Source: Methylobacterium longum (lineage in GTDB: Bacteria > Pseudomonadota > Alphaproteobacteria > Rhizobiales > Beijerinckiaceae). From it: a DNA stretch of 54,347 nt. The first letter of the stretch is position 1. Each line of letters starts with the position of its first letter. Under the pieces are notes generated by a model. The model did not search any database. It was not told where the DNA came from and worked only from the letters and a program-made list of their open reading frames with translations. A program made the position numbers and the translations under genes. The stretch spans positions 1 to 54,347 of the forward strand of contig NZ_BPQS01000034.1 in assembly GCF_022179385.1 (NCBI RefSeq), in the 5' to 3' direction. Shown one piece after another: positions 26,855 through 37,830 of the stretch.

Positions 26855-27322
26855 TCAACCCCGGCCCGGCCGGCCGCCCTCGGCGGCCAGCTTGATGCCC
26901 GCGAGCACGCGGTTGTAGGTGCCGCAGCGGCAGATGTTGGTGATCTCGGCGCGGATCTGCTGCTCGCTCGGGTTCGGGGTCTGCGCGAGCAGCGCCGCCG
27001 AGGCCATGATCATGCCCGGCTGGCAGAAGCCGCATTGCGGCACGTCGAGCTGCGCCCAGGCCCGCTGGACCGGATGGTCGGCGCCCGGCGCCAAGCCCTC
27101 GATCGTGACGATCTTCTGACCCGGCTCGATCGCCGACAGCGGCAGGGAGCAGGCGCGCACGGCCGCCCCGTCCACATGGACCGTGCAGGCGCCGCACTGC
27201 GCGATGCCGCAGCCGTACTTCGTGCCGGTGAGCCCGATCTGCTCGCGGATCACCCACAGGAGCGGCGTATCCGGCTCGGCGTCGACCTCGCGCACCACGC
27301 CGTTGACGGTCAGTCGCGCCAT
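26855..27322 (-). CDS. [2Fe-2S] subunit of molybdenum hydroxylase (isoquinoline 1-oxidoreductase alpha type)
   Basis: The 155-residue protein has the plant-type ferredoxin cluster cysteines 38, 43, 46 and 58 (CGIAQCGAC...C) and the second cluster's Cys97, 100, 131 and 133 (CGFCQPG, CRCG). It has no signal peptide and is expected to be exported bound to the twin-arginine Mo subunit. It passes electrons from the molybdenum site to the cytochrome. GAGAGGA precedes the ATG. It is the first gene of the eight-gene minus-strand operon that ends with soxA. Confidence 0.92.
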   Translation of the reverse strand: MARLTVNGVVREVDAEPDTPLLWVIREQIGLTGTKYGCGIAQCGACTVHVDGAAVRACSLPLSAIEPGQKIVTIEGLAPGADHPVQRAWAQLDVPQCGFCQPGMIMASAALLAQTPNPSEQQIRAEITNICRCGTYNRVLAGIKLAAEGGRPGRG

Positions 27323-27643
27323 CGCATCCTCTCTCTGACGGGCAGCAGGTATACCGTATCCAACGGCCCGAACCGGGGCACAAGGGGCCGGCGATGCCGC
27401 GGGGCCTGCAGGCGTGACAGCGCGCCCGGACCGCCCCCTCCGCGGGGGCGGGCGACGGCAGGCGATCCCCGAGGAGGTCCGGCGGGAGCGTTCGAGGGCG
27501 GGGTGTTCACCCCGGCCACGGCGGACGGGATCGTGCCGCTCCGGCGCCACCCCGGACCAAGCGGCGCCCGGCGCCCGGCGCCCGGCGGACGACCCGCCGC
27601 GACCGCCTGTTGCCGATGTCCGGAGATCGCCGTATCGGCGACG
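27323..27643. other. divergent promoter region of the Mo-hydroxylase/sox operon
   Basis: About 320 bases without a gene separate the [2Fe-2S] subunit start from the HhH protein. A palindrome GGTATACC (27348-27355) lies 26 bases upstream of the operon's first ATG, in a short locally AT-richer patch. I see no clear sigma-70 pair or known operator. Confidence 0.45.
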
Positions 27644-28348
27644 ATGATGCCCGGCCGCCCCCCTCGCAACGCTCCGTCCGACGGCCTCGTCGCCGAGGTC
27701 AGCGCTTCGCTCCCGCTGTTCGAGGACCTTCCCGGCGACACGATCCGGCATCTCTCCGAGGCCGGTTTCGGCCGCGGCTTCCTCACCGCCTCCCTGCGCG
27801 CGCGTCTGCGCAAGGCCGGGTTCCGGGACCTCGGCCATCTGGCCGAATCCTCTCCGGACGCGATCGCCGGGGTCAGGAAGTTCGGCCCGGTTCGGGTCGA
27901 GCGCGTCCGGGCGTTCATCGTCGACGAGATCGCGCGCTGTCTACCGGGCGGGCGGGCTCTGCACACGCCCGAAGCCACGGGCGCACGCAGGCTCTCCCGC
28001 CTGCAGGCGGTGCCGGTCGGACGTCTGCCCCTGGACGCCGCGGCGGTCGCAGCGCTCGGCTTGGAAGGCGGGACCTGCGCCGACATGGCGGGTCGCTCGC
28101 GGCGAGAACTCCTCGGGACAGGGGTCGTGACGTCGGGCGAGGTGGATCGCGTCGTCGCGACGCTGGCCCGCTTCCTGGAGGCCGGCAGGCCGTTCACGCC
28201 GCCGACGGCCGACGGCGTGGAGGCGCCCCCCGACGCCGCGGCCGTCGCGGCCCATCGGGCCGCCCTGCTGGCGGAGCGGGATCGCGAATGGGAGGACGCC
28301 GCTCCGCCCAGGGACCGGCGCTGTCGCGGCAAGCCCCACGCGACCTGA
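27644..28348 (+). CDS. orphan helix-hairpin-helix protein
   Basis: The 234-residue protein is unrecognised. Two HhH-like repeats are visible: LRKAGFRDLGHLAESSPDAIAGVRKFG followed by VRVERVRAFIVDEI, and LGLEGGTCADMAGRSRRELLG with a following helix. This pattern resembles the RNA polymerase alpha C-terminal domain and other DNA-contacting HhH folds. The C-terminal 60 residues are charged and low in structure (LAERDREWEDAAPPRD). Codon bias at third positions supports a real gene. The start could be ATG 27644 or the next codon. A DNA-binding role is a guess. Confidence 0.55.
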   Translation: MMPGRPPRNAPSDGLVAEVSASLPLFEDLPGDTIRHLSEAGFGRGFLTASLRARLRKAGFRDLGHLAESSPDAIAGVRKFGPVRVERVRAFIVDEIARCLPGGRALHTPEATGARRLSRLQAVPVGRLPLDAAAVAALGLEGGTCADMAGRSRRELLGTGVVTSGEVDRVVATLARFLEAGRPFTPPTADGVEAPPDAAAVAAHRAALLAERDREWEDAAPPRDRRCRGKPHAT

Positions 28349-29145
28349 GACCGGCCGTGCCCCCTGAGGCGGCGCCGACCGGGACGGCGGGTCGATCGTC
28401 CCGCGGCGCCGGCAGGGACCCGACTGTCCGGCCCGGCGAACCGGACGAGACGCGTCCCGCTGCAATCCAGCGCCCATAGCGGACCGATTTTTCGGGCCGC
28501 CGTTCGCGTTTCCGGACGGCTGCAGGATGCCTCGCCTGCCCCCGGGACGGATCGCGCCTTGCGTGACGGACCCACCGCCCGGCCGGGGCGATTCGAGCCA
28601 GGACCCGTCGGCGTTCTATATTCCAGAACGATGCGGATATATTTTCCAAGCTTCAGACTCGAAACAATCCTTGCCATGAATGCAGATCTCGTCCGATTAT
28701 ACACGCGGCACCAGCATCGACTCGGACATCTGGTAGCCCACTGCCCTGGCGTTCCGGGATGAGGCCGAGGGAGCGCGCGGATGCAGTGCCGTCTCGACGG
28801 CTTCAGGCCCGGCGATCCGGCGATCGCGGAACCGGTGGACTCCGGCGGCGGGCCGGCGGGCACGCGGCCGGAACGGGTCGACAGCCCGATCCTCGGCTGC
28901 GGGCCGGCGGGCGTCCGGAACCCCGGCCGGCGGGCCGCCATCATCCCGTCCTCGACGCGCGGGCGATGGGACGCACCGGCCTCGTCGACCGCGACAGGAT
29001 CTCCTGCCCGGATCCGAAGGCCGGGGACATCGTCGCGCTGCGCGGCATCCGGCGGCCGGCCCGGCACGTCGCGCGTGTGCGGCCCCGCCACGTCCGGGCC
29101 GACGTCCTCCTTCGATCGGTTCAGGGTGTAGCGGGCGGAGCAGCG
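28349..29145. other. 797-base stretch without a recognisable gene
   Basis: Both strands hold only arginine/proline-rich shadow frames. Bases 28605-28720 are markedly AT-rich (TATATT, ATATATTTT, GATTATAC), which suggests a promoter or a remnant of foreign DNA. A 67-residue frame through it has no ribosome site. The hydrolase that follows starts 400 bases later. Confidence 0.5.
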
Positions 29146-30042
29146 ATGGGCACGGAGATCGAGGCCGTCCGGGATGCCCTGCGCGCGCTGCCGCGGCCGG
29201 CGGATCTCGCCGCGCGGCGCGCCCGGCTCGACGGTCTCGGCCGTCCCGACGCGCTCCCGCCGGACACCCGCGTCACCCCCGTCGATGCCGACGGCGTGCC
29301 GGGGGAGTGGACCCTCTGCCCGGATGCCGATCCCGGACGCGTCCTCGTCTTCCTCCACGGCGGCGGGTACATGGCGGGATCCCTCGACAGCCATCGCCAC
29401 GTCGTTGCGCGCGCCGGGCGGCAGGCCCGGGCCCGCACCCTGGCGCTTGCCTATCGCCTCGCCCCCGAACATCCGTTCCCCGCCGCCCTCGAGGACGCGG
29501 TCGCAGGCTACAGGTTCGTGCTCAAGCAGGGGATCGCGCCCGAGCGGATCGCCCTCTCGGGGGAGAGCGCGGGCGGCGGCCTCGCCCTCGCCGCCGCCCT
29601 GCGCCTGCGCGCGGCGGGAGATCCGCTGCCCGGATGCCTCTGGCTCGCCTCACCCTGGGTCGATCTGGCCCTGCGTGGCGGCAGCCTCAGGACGAAGGCT
29701 GCCGCCGATCCCCTGATCCAGCGCCTCTACCTCGCCGAACTCGCGGCGGCCTACCTGGGGGGCGCGGATCCTGAGGACCCGCTGGCCTCGCCCCTGTACG
29801 CCGATCTGGTCGGCCTGCCGCCGATGCTGATCCAGGTCGGCTCCGACGAGACGCTCCTCGACGACGCGGTGCGCCTGGCGGGGGCGGCCGGGAGCGCGGG
29901 CGTGGACGTCACGCTTCGGATCTGGCCCGCGATGATCCACGCCTGGCACCTGTTCTTCCCGCAACTCGCGGAGGGCCGCGCGGCCCTCGCGGAGGCCGGC
30001 AACTTCGTGGATGCCCATCTCGCGCCGGAGGACAGGGCTTGA
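29146..30042 (+). CDS. alpha/beta hydrolase, HSL family esterase
   Basis: The 298-residue cytosolic enzyme has the hormone-sensitive-lipase motifs: LVFLHGGGYMAGS, nucleophile Ser in LSGESAGGGL, Asp in VGSDETLLDDA and His in PAMIHAWHLFFP. It should hydrolyse short acyl esters or related amides. ATG 29146 has GCGGAG eight bases upstream. The frame is open for another 380 bases upstream, but that part has no family similarity. It stands alone between non-coding stretches, and no pathway context is given. Confidence 0.88.
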   Translation: MGTEIEAVRDALRALPRPADLAARRARLDGLGRPDALPPDTRVTPVDADGVPGEWTLCPDADPGRVLVFLHGGGYMAGSLDSHRHVVARAGRQARARTLALAYRLAPEHPFPAALEDAVAGYRFVLKQGIAPERIALSGESAGGGLALAAALRLRAAGDPLPGCLWLASPWVDLALRGGSLRTKAAADPLIQRLYLAELAAAYLGGADPEDPLASPLYADLVGLPPMLIQVGSDETLLDDAVRLAGAAGSAGVDVTLRIWPAMIHAWHLFFPQLAEGRAALAEAGNFVDAHLAPEDRA

Positions 30043-30350
30043 GCAGGCGCGGGTCGGCCCTGCCCGCGATCCGGCCGCGGCCGGAGGCCCCGGGGCGGAT
30101 GCCCGGCCCGGGGCGCGGGACAGTGGTTTGGCCGCAGGGCGCGGAATCCGGAACCCACGACATCAGATGTCGCCTTCAATGGCCTGTCGTGACTGCCGAC
30201 CTTCAGGATTGTCCGCGCTCGCTTGATCCCGAATATAGACCATGCAACGGTGACGATTGATAAACGGCGGGCGGCCGGCGCAGCGACCGTCAGGCCCGGG
30301 GCGGCAGGCGAGCGCTGCGGCGCGACCCCGCCGAGAGGTTGGTCCGACAG
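30043..30350. promoter_or_regulatory. promoter region of the signalling operon
   Basis: No gene is present. A perfect dyad CGACATCAGATGTCG (7+1+7) lies at 30158-30172. AT-rich sequence (GAATATAGACCATGC, GATTGATAAAC) follows about 100 bases before the histidine kinase start. The dyad could be an operator; the protein that would bind it is unknown. Confidence 0.4.
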
Positions 30351-33272
<2,922 letters not shown>

Positions 33273-33321
33273 CCGGTCCGGAGCGTCGTGCCGGGCCGCC
33301 CGCCCGCGCCTGGGACGGCCC

Positions 33322-33681
33322 ATGAAGCGGATTCTCATCGTCGAGGACGTCGCGCTCAATCGCGATCTGCTGACGCAGCTCCTGGAGGAGGATTACGAGC
33401 TCGTCATCGCGGTCGACGGCGCCGCGGGCGTGGAGATGGCGGCGGCGCACCGCCCCGATCTGATCCTCATGGACCTGTCGCTGCCCCTCCTCGACGGCTG
33501 GGAGGCGACGCGCTGCATCAAGGCGAACGCGACGACGGCGCGCATCCCCGTCGTGGCGATCACCGCCAATGCGATGAGCGGTGACGAGGAGCGGGCGCGG
33601 GCGGCCGGCTGCGACGACTTCATGACCAAGCCCATCGACGAGGACGTGCTGTTCGCCACGCTCCACCGGTGGCTCGGCTGA
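33322..33681 (+). CDS. single-domain response regulator (DivK/CheY-like)
   Basis: The 119-residue protein is one receiver domain: acidic pocket VEDVALNRD, phospho-acceptor Asp51 in ILMDLSLPLLDGW, Thr in AITANAM and Lys103 in FMTKPIDE. It has no output domain, so it likely works by protein contact or as a relay between the upstream hybrid kinase and another partner. It lies 49 bases after the kinase and 40 before the receiver-cyclase, in the same direction. The MxTKP arrangement with ANAM is typical of DivK-like regulators. Confidence 0.9.
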   Translation: MKRILIVEDVALNRDLLTQLLEEDYELVIAVDGAAGVEMAAAHRPDLILMDLSLPLLDGWEATRCIKANATTARIPVVAITANAMSGDEERARAAGCDDFMTKPIDEDVLFATLHRWLG

Positions 33682-33721
33682 GCGTGGACGGGTCGGCTTC
33701 GATCCGGAGAGAGGAAGATCC

Positions 33722-34768
33722 GTGGAGCCCGCGTGCATCCTCATCGTCGACGACGAGCCCTTCAATCTCGACCTCCTCGAGCAGGAGCTGGAACTGCTCG
33801 GGCATACGAGCGTGCGCGCGGCCAACGGCCTCGCCGCCCTCGATCGGCTGAACGAGACCGCGTTCGACCTGGTCCTGCTCGACGTGATGATGCCGGCCCT
33901 CGACGGCTACGCCGTCCTCGAACGGATGAAGGCGCACGAGGTCTGGCGCCACACCCCGGTGGTGATGATCTCCGCTCTGATGGAGGTCGGCAGCATCGTC
34001 CGGTGCATCGAACTGGGCGCCGAGGACTACCTGCCCAAGCCCTTCGAACCGGTGCTCCTCGAGGCGAGGATCCGATCCTGTCTCGAGAGGAAACGCTTCC
34101 GCGACCGGGAGATGGCGCACCTGCGGACCATCGAGCGCGAGCGCAGCCGCGCCGATGAACTTCTCCACGCCATCCTGCCGGTGTCGGCGGTGGCGGAGCT
34201 GATGGAGACCGGCCAGGTCAAGCCGCGCCTGTTCGACGACGTCGCGGTGCTGTTCATCGATCTCGTCGGCTTCACGGCTTGGTGCCACCGCCAGACCCCG
34301 GAGACGGTCGTGGCCGAGATCCACCGACTGGCGGAGGCGTTCGAGACCGTGGCACAGGCGCACGGGCTGGAGAACATCAAGACGATCGGCGACGCCTTCA
34401 TGGCCACCGCCAACCTGCTGCGCCCCCACGCGGATCCCGTCGAGGCGGCGATCCGGTGCGCCGGCGACATGGTGGATATCGCGGCGGCGGGCGCGCCGGG
34501 CTGGCGGATCCGCGCCGGGATCCACATCGGGTCGGTGGTCGGCGGCATCGTGGGCCGGACCAAGTACACCTTCGATCTCTGGGGAGACACGGTCAACGTC
34601 GCCGCGCGCCTCTCGGGCCTCGGGGACGGATGCAGGCTTCACCTGTCGCGCGAGGCCTTCTCACGCTTGGCCGACAAGGGGTCCGCCAGCCCCATCGGGC
34701 GGGTCGCGCTCAAGGGGAAAGGCGAGATCGACGTGTACTGCCATGCCTTCGCGCCGCTGACGGTTTAG
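33722..34768 (+). CDS. receiver-domain class III adenylate cyclase
   Basis: The 348-residue protein joins a receiver (1-120; Asp54 in LLDVMMPALDG, Lys106 in LPKPFEP) by a helical linker to a class III cyclase domain (about 170-345). The metal-binding Asp180 (LFIDLVGFT) and Asp224 (GDAFMA), adenine-specifying Lys220 and Asp285 (FDLWGDT), and transition-state Asn292 and Arg296 are all present. It should therefore make cAMP rather than cGMP. The GTG start has AGAGAGGAAG upstream. It closes the three-gene phosphorelay operon, so phosphorylation probably sets cyclase activity. Confidence 0.92.
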   Translation: MEPACILIVDDEPFNLDLLEQELELLGHTSVRAANGLAALDRLNETAFDLVLLDVMMPALDGYAVLERMKAHEVWRHTPVVMISALMEVGSIVRCIELGAEDYLPKPFEPVLLEARIRSCLERKRFRDREMAHLRTIERERSRADELLHAILPVSAVAELMETGQVKPRLFDDVAVLFIDLVGFTAWCHRQTPETVVAEIHRLAEAFETVAQAHGLENIKTIGDAFMATANLLRPHADPVEAAIRCAGDMVDIAAAGAPGWRIRAGIHIGSVVGGIVGRTKYTFDLWGDTVNVAARLSGLGDGCRLHLSREAFSRLADKGSASPIGRVALKGKGEIDVYCHAFAPLTV

Positions 34769-34998
34769 GTGCGCGACGGCGGGCGACCTCGTCAGGGGCG
34801 ATCCAGTCTCCCCGTGGCGCCCGGGACCGCTCGTCCGGCGGCGAGCACGCATCCGGCGCGTGACGTCGCGTCGGCGCAGCGCATCCGCCCGGAGGCGGAC
34901 ATCGCCCTCGGGATCGCGCGGCCGTCGGGCACGGCGCGCGCTCGGGGTGCGACGCGCCCTGCCGCGCCGAACCGGTCCAGGCGTCGGCGTAGCGCGCG

Positions 34999-35667
34999 TC
35001 AGTCCCGCTTGATAAACTTGCACTTGCCCCGCAGCGACCACGGTCCCCGCACACCGGCCTCGGAGCAGAACGCATCGACCGCCCGGGTCACACCCGGAAA
35101 GCGGCCTCCCAGGCGGTCGTAATCGTCGGCGATCAGGAGGCCCCCGGGTCGCAGGACCGGCCACCACGCGCGCAGGTCCGCCGTGACGGACGCCTCCTCG
35201 TGCCCGGCATCGAGATGGATGACATCGGCGGTCACGCCGCGCAGGCGCAGGAGTTCCGCGGCGTTCACCGAGTCGAGCGGCAGCGGCACGATCCGGTCCG
35301 TCATGCCGTCGCGCACCACGTTGGCCAGGAAGGTCCGGTAGAGGCTCGGATAGCCGTGCTCGGTGCCGAGTTCCGCGAAGAGCGCCTCGTCCGCCCAGTG
35401 ATCGACAGCCCCGAGCCACGTATCGACCGCGATCACGGTGCCGGCGACATTCCGCTCGGCCATGGTCCGGGCGAGGTAGAGGGCGCTGGCCCCCTTCCAG
35501 GTGCCGATCTCGATGACCACGCGGGGCCGGATTTCGGTCACCGCCTCCTCGAGGTAGGGGTGAACGCTGCGCCAGCCCTGAAGGTCGGCGGGGCGCAGGT
35601 CCGCCGGGGGATCCGCGAAGGGGTCACGCCCGTGCCACAGGGCGGCGATGAGGTCCTGTCGGGTCAT
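34999..35667 (-). CDS. class I SAM-dependent methyltransferase
   Basis: The 222-residue protein has the SAM-binding motif VVIEIGTWKGASALYLA, an acidic VIAVDTW at the end of strand 2, and VIHLDAGHEEASVTADL, then GGLLIADDYD. This is the Methyltransf_24 pattern often found with polysaccharide gene clusters, where it modifies sugar hydroxyls. A tail rich in Lys and Arg (LRGKCKFIKRD) ends the protein. ATG 35667 is used; a TTG two codons earlier has a better-spaced GGGA and is an alternative. It lies 64 bases downstream of the glycosyltransferase operon end and may belong to it. Confidence 0.8.
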   Translation of the reverse strand: MTRQDLIAALWHGRDPFADPPADLRPADLQGWRSVHPYLEEAVTEIRPRVVIEIGTWKGASALYLARTMAERNVAGTVIAVDTWLGAVDHWADEALFAELGTEHGYPSLYRTFLANVVRDGMTDRIVPLPLDSVNAAELLRLRGVTADVIHLDAGHEEASVTADLRAWWPVLRPGGLLIADDYDRLGGRFPGVTRAVDAFCSEAGVRGPWSLRGKCKFIKRD

Positions 35668-35731
35668 GTCCAAATGGTATCCCGCTCTTGCCGCGTCGCG
35701 CGCGGGCGGATGTAAGGGGCCGTGTCCGGCC

Positions 35732-36817
35732 TCAGCCGGTGCCCGCGGATCTGGCCGGACCGCGCAGGGATGCGACCTGCGCGTAGAGCGCCTCGCAGCG
35801 GTCGAGCCACAGGTCGCGGGTGAACAGGCGTAGGACCCGGGCCCGCGGGACGGAGCGGTCGATCGCTAGGGCCCGGCCGATGGCGTCGGCCAGGTTGATC
35901 CCGTCCCCGGGTCGGGCCAAGCGACCGGCCTCGCCGACGATCTCCGGAGCGGCGCCCCTGGCGAAGCCGGCGACCGGCAGGCCGCAGGCCATCGCCTCGA
36001 CGGCCGCCAACCCGAACGGCTCGTCCCAGCAGGGGGTGAACAGGAACACCGAGGCGCGGCCGATCTCCGTCGCCAGAGCGGGGCCGGCGAGATGGCCGCC
36101 GTAGCGGATCGATCCGCCGAGCTGCGGTGCGATCTGCGCCGACCAGTAATCCGGTTCCTCGATCGGGCCGAACACCGTGAGGGGAAGCCCGGCCCGGCGC
36201 GCCGCCGCGATCGCGTGGTGCGCGCCCTTGACCGCGGCGATGCGCGCGCACCACACGGCGCTGCCGTCCCCGCGGGCGACGTAGGGCCACGCGGCGGGAT
36301 CGATGCCGTTGTGGAGCACCGACGCCCCTGGCGGCGCGCCGTCCGGCCACCAGGCCCGCATCTGCGCCCGCGATGTCGCGGTGATCCGATGGCCCGGCAC
36401 CGCGCTGGCCTGCACGAACCAGCGGAGCGCATCGTAGGGCGGGACGTGCAGCGAGGTGACGGTGGGCGTGGCCGACAGGCGCCGCGGCTCCAGAGGCAGC
36501 CGGCTCAGGCTGTTGTTGTGCAGGATGTCGAAGCCGCCCGCGGCGATCCGGTCGCAGGCGGCGGCGTACCCGTCGTCGAGATGCGCCTTCAGCGCCGCGT
36601 CGCCGCGATGCTCCAGGCCGGGGAAGCGGCGCTCCTGATGGAGCGGGATCACCGGGTCGAGGACGAAGCGCCGGTCGCTGTCCCCGGCAGCGAACAGCAC
36701 GAGGTCGTGGCCGCGGGCCGTCAGCCCGTCCGCGAGGCCCCACGTGTAGGCTTCCAGGCCGCCCGCGAAGGGCGGCGCGATCGGGTGGCGGAGATGCGCG
36801 AGGAGGGCGATCCTCAT
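35732..36817 (-). CDS. glycosyltransferase family 4
   Basis: The 361-residue GT-B enzyme begins MRIALLAHLRHPIAPPFAGGLEAYTW with the glycine-rich acceptor loop. It has donor-site FGPIEEPDYW and the EX7E motif in WDEPFGLAAVEAMACG. It transfers a sugar from a nucleotide donor with retention. Its ATG overlaps the previous stop in ATGA, so it is coupled to the GT2 gene upstream. Being fourth in a run of glycosyltransferases, it likely contributes one linkage of a common glycan. Confidence 0.88.
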   Translation of the reverse strand: MRIALLAHLRHPIAPPFAGGLEAYTWGLADGLTARGHDLVLFAAGDSDRRFVLDPVIPLHQERRFPGLEHRGDAALKAHLDDGYAAACDRIAAGGFDILHNNSLSRLPLEPRRLSATPTVTSLHVPPYDALRWFVQASAVPGHRITATSRAQMRAWWPDGAPPGASVLHNGIDPAAWPYVARGDGSAVWCARIAAVKGAHHAIAAARRAGLPLTVFGPIEEPDYWSAQIAPQLGGSIRYGGHLAGPALATEIGRASVFLFTPCWDEPFGLAAVEAMACGLPVAGFARGAAPEIVGEAGRLARPGDGINLADAIGRALAIDRSVPRARVLRLFTRDLWLDRCEALYAQVASLRGPARSAGTG

Positions 36818-37830
36818 GCCGACGGCGGCGCGGGGGCGCCGGCCCGGTCCCCGGCGCTGGCGGCCTCTCCGGCCTCTCGAGCCTGTTGGGTCTCTCGGGC
36901 CTCGATGGCGCGGATGACCGAGGCCGAGTTGGTGTAGGGCTGGTGGCCCTGCTGGCCTGTCAGGGCCAGCTCCGCGGCATCCGGACGGCGCAGGATCCGG
37001 ATCGGCCGGTCGGGCGTGTCGTCGATCAGGCCCAGGACGCGGAACGCGTAGAGCCAGTGGCCCATGGTGCGGTAGCCCCACTTGGCCTCGAACAGCTCGG
37101 CGTTGCGCACCACGCTGTCGAGGTGGTGGACCGGGGGCATGTGGTGCGGGTGGTACTGGTGATAGGCGCGCGCGCCCTTCATCCAGGCGATCGGGATCTT
37201 GCGCGCGTCGAGAAGCTTGCCGAAATCCGTGTCCTCGCCGCCGTAGCCGGTGTAGCGCTCGTCGAAGCCGCCGGTCGCCGCGAAGGTGGCGCGCCGGATC
37301 GCGAAGTTGAGCGACCAGAAGCAGCGATAATCCTGGCAGATCTCGATGCCGGCGGCCGGCGGCCCGCGGCGGTCGGAGTGCTTCTCGGCGAGCGTGTCGA
37401 GGCCCGCGTAGTCCCAGTCGCCGGCCGTGGCGCGCTCGGGCAGGTGCAGCACCTCGCCCATCAGCAGGCCGTCGAGCGCCACGAGGGCCCGCGCGTAGTC
37501 GGCGACCAGATCGGGAGCCGGGATACAGTCGACATCCAGGAAGACGACGTCGCTGCCGCGCGCCGCCGCCACGCCGCGGTTGCGCGCGGCCGCCAGGGGG
37601 AGTTCGCGGCCCGGAACCAGGATCTGGCGGACGGGGAAGGGCGCCTCGGGCAGATCGTAGGGCGCATCCTGCATCACCGCGACGATGAACTCGGCGGGCG
37701 GCTGCGTCTGCCGCTCCAGACCGCGGAGCACGTTGCGCAGGTGCGCCGGCCGGCCCTTGGCGAGGGTCACGACGGAAACGGTGGACATGCGGCGCTCGGG
37801 CTCCGGTTGGGGCGGGGAGGGGGCGATCAT
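36814..37830 (-). CDS. glycosyltransferase family 2
   Basis: The 338-residue GT-A enzyme opens with VSVVTLAKGRPAHLRNVLRGL, has the metal-binding DVDCIP (DxD) and the acceptor/catalytic GYGGEDTDFGK, then HQYHPHHMPPVHH. A disordered Ala/Glu-rich tail follows. It is an inverting transferase resembling the chondroitin-polymerase-like group. ATG 37830 overlaps the upstream stop in ATGA, the same coupling used elsewhere in the operon. The later ATG 37788 begins right at the conserved sequence and is the alternative. A paralogue with the same motifs lies at 39001-39885. Confidence 0.87.
   Translation of the reverse strand: MIAPSPPQPEPERRMSTVSVVTLAKGRPAHLRNVLRGLERQTQPPAEFIVAVMQDAPYDLPEAPFPVRQILVPGRELPLAAARNRGVAAARGSDVVFLDVDCIPAPDLVADYARALVALDGLLMGEVLHLPERATAGDWDYAGLDTLAEKHSDRRGPPAAGIEICQDYRCFWSLNFAIRRATFAATGGFDERYTGYGGEDTDFGKLLDARKIPIAWMKGARAYHQYHPHHMPPVHHLDSVVRNAELFEAKWGYRTMGHWLYAFRVLGLIDDTPDRPIRILRRPDAAELALTGQQGHQPYTNSASVIRAIEARETQQAREAGEAASAGDRAGAPAPPSA

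Noticed and set aside
26828..27643. 506-residue plus-strand frame ending with the HhH protein
   Set aside because: Its first 270 codons are antisense to the [2Fe-2S] subunit; only the part from 27644 looks coding.
28559..28762. 67-residue plus-strand frame in the AT-rich patch
   Set aside because: No ribosome site and no similarity; kept only as a note for the empty stretch.
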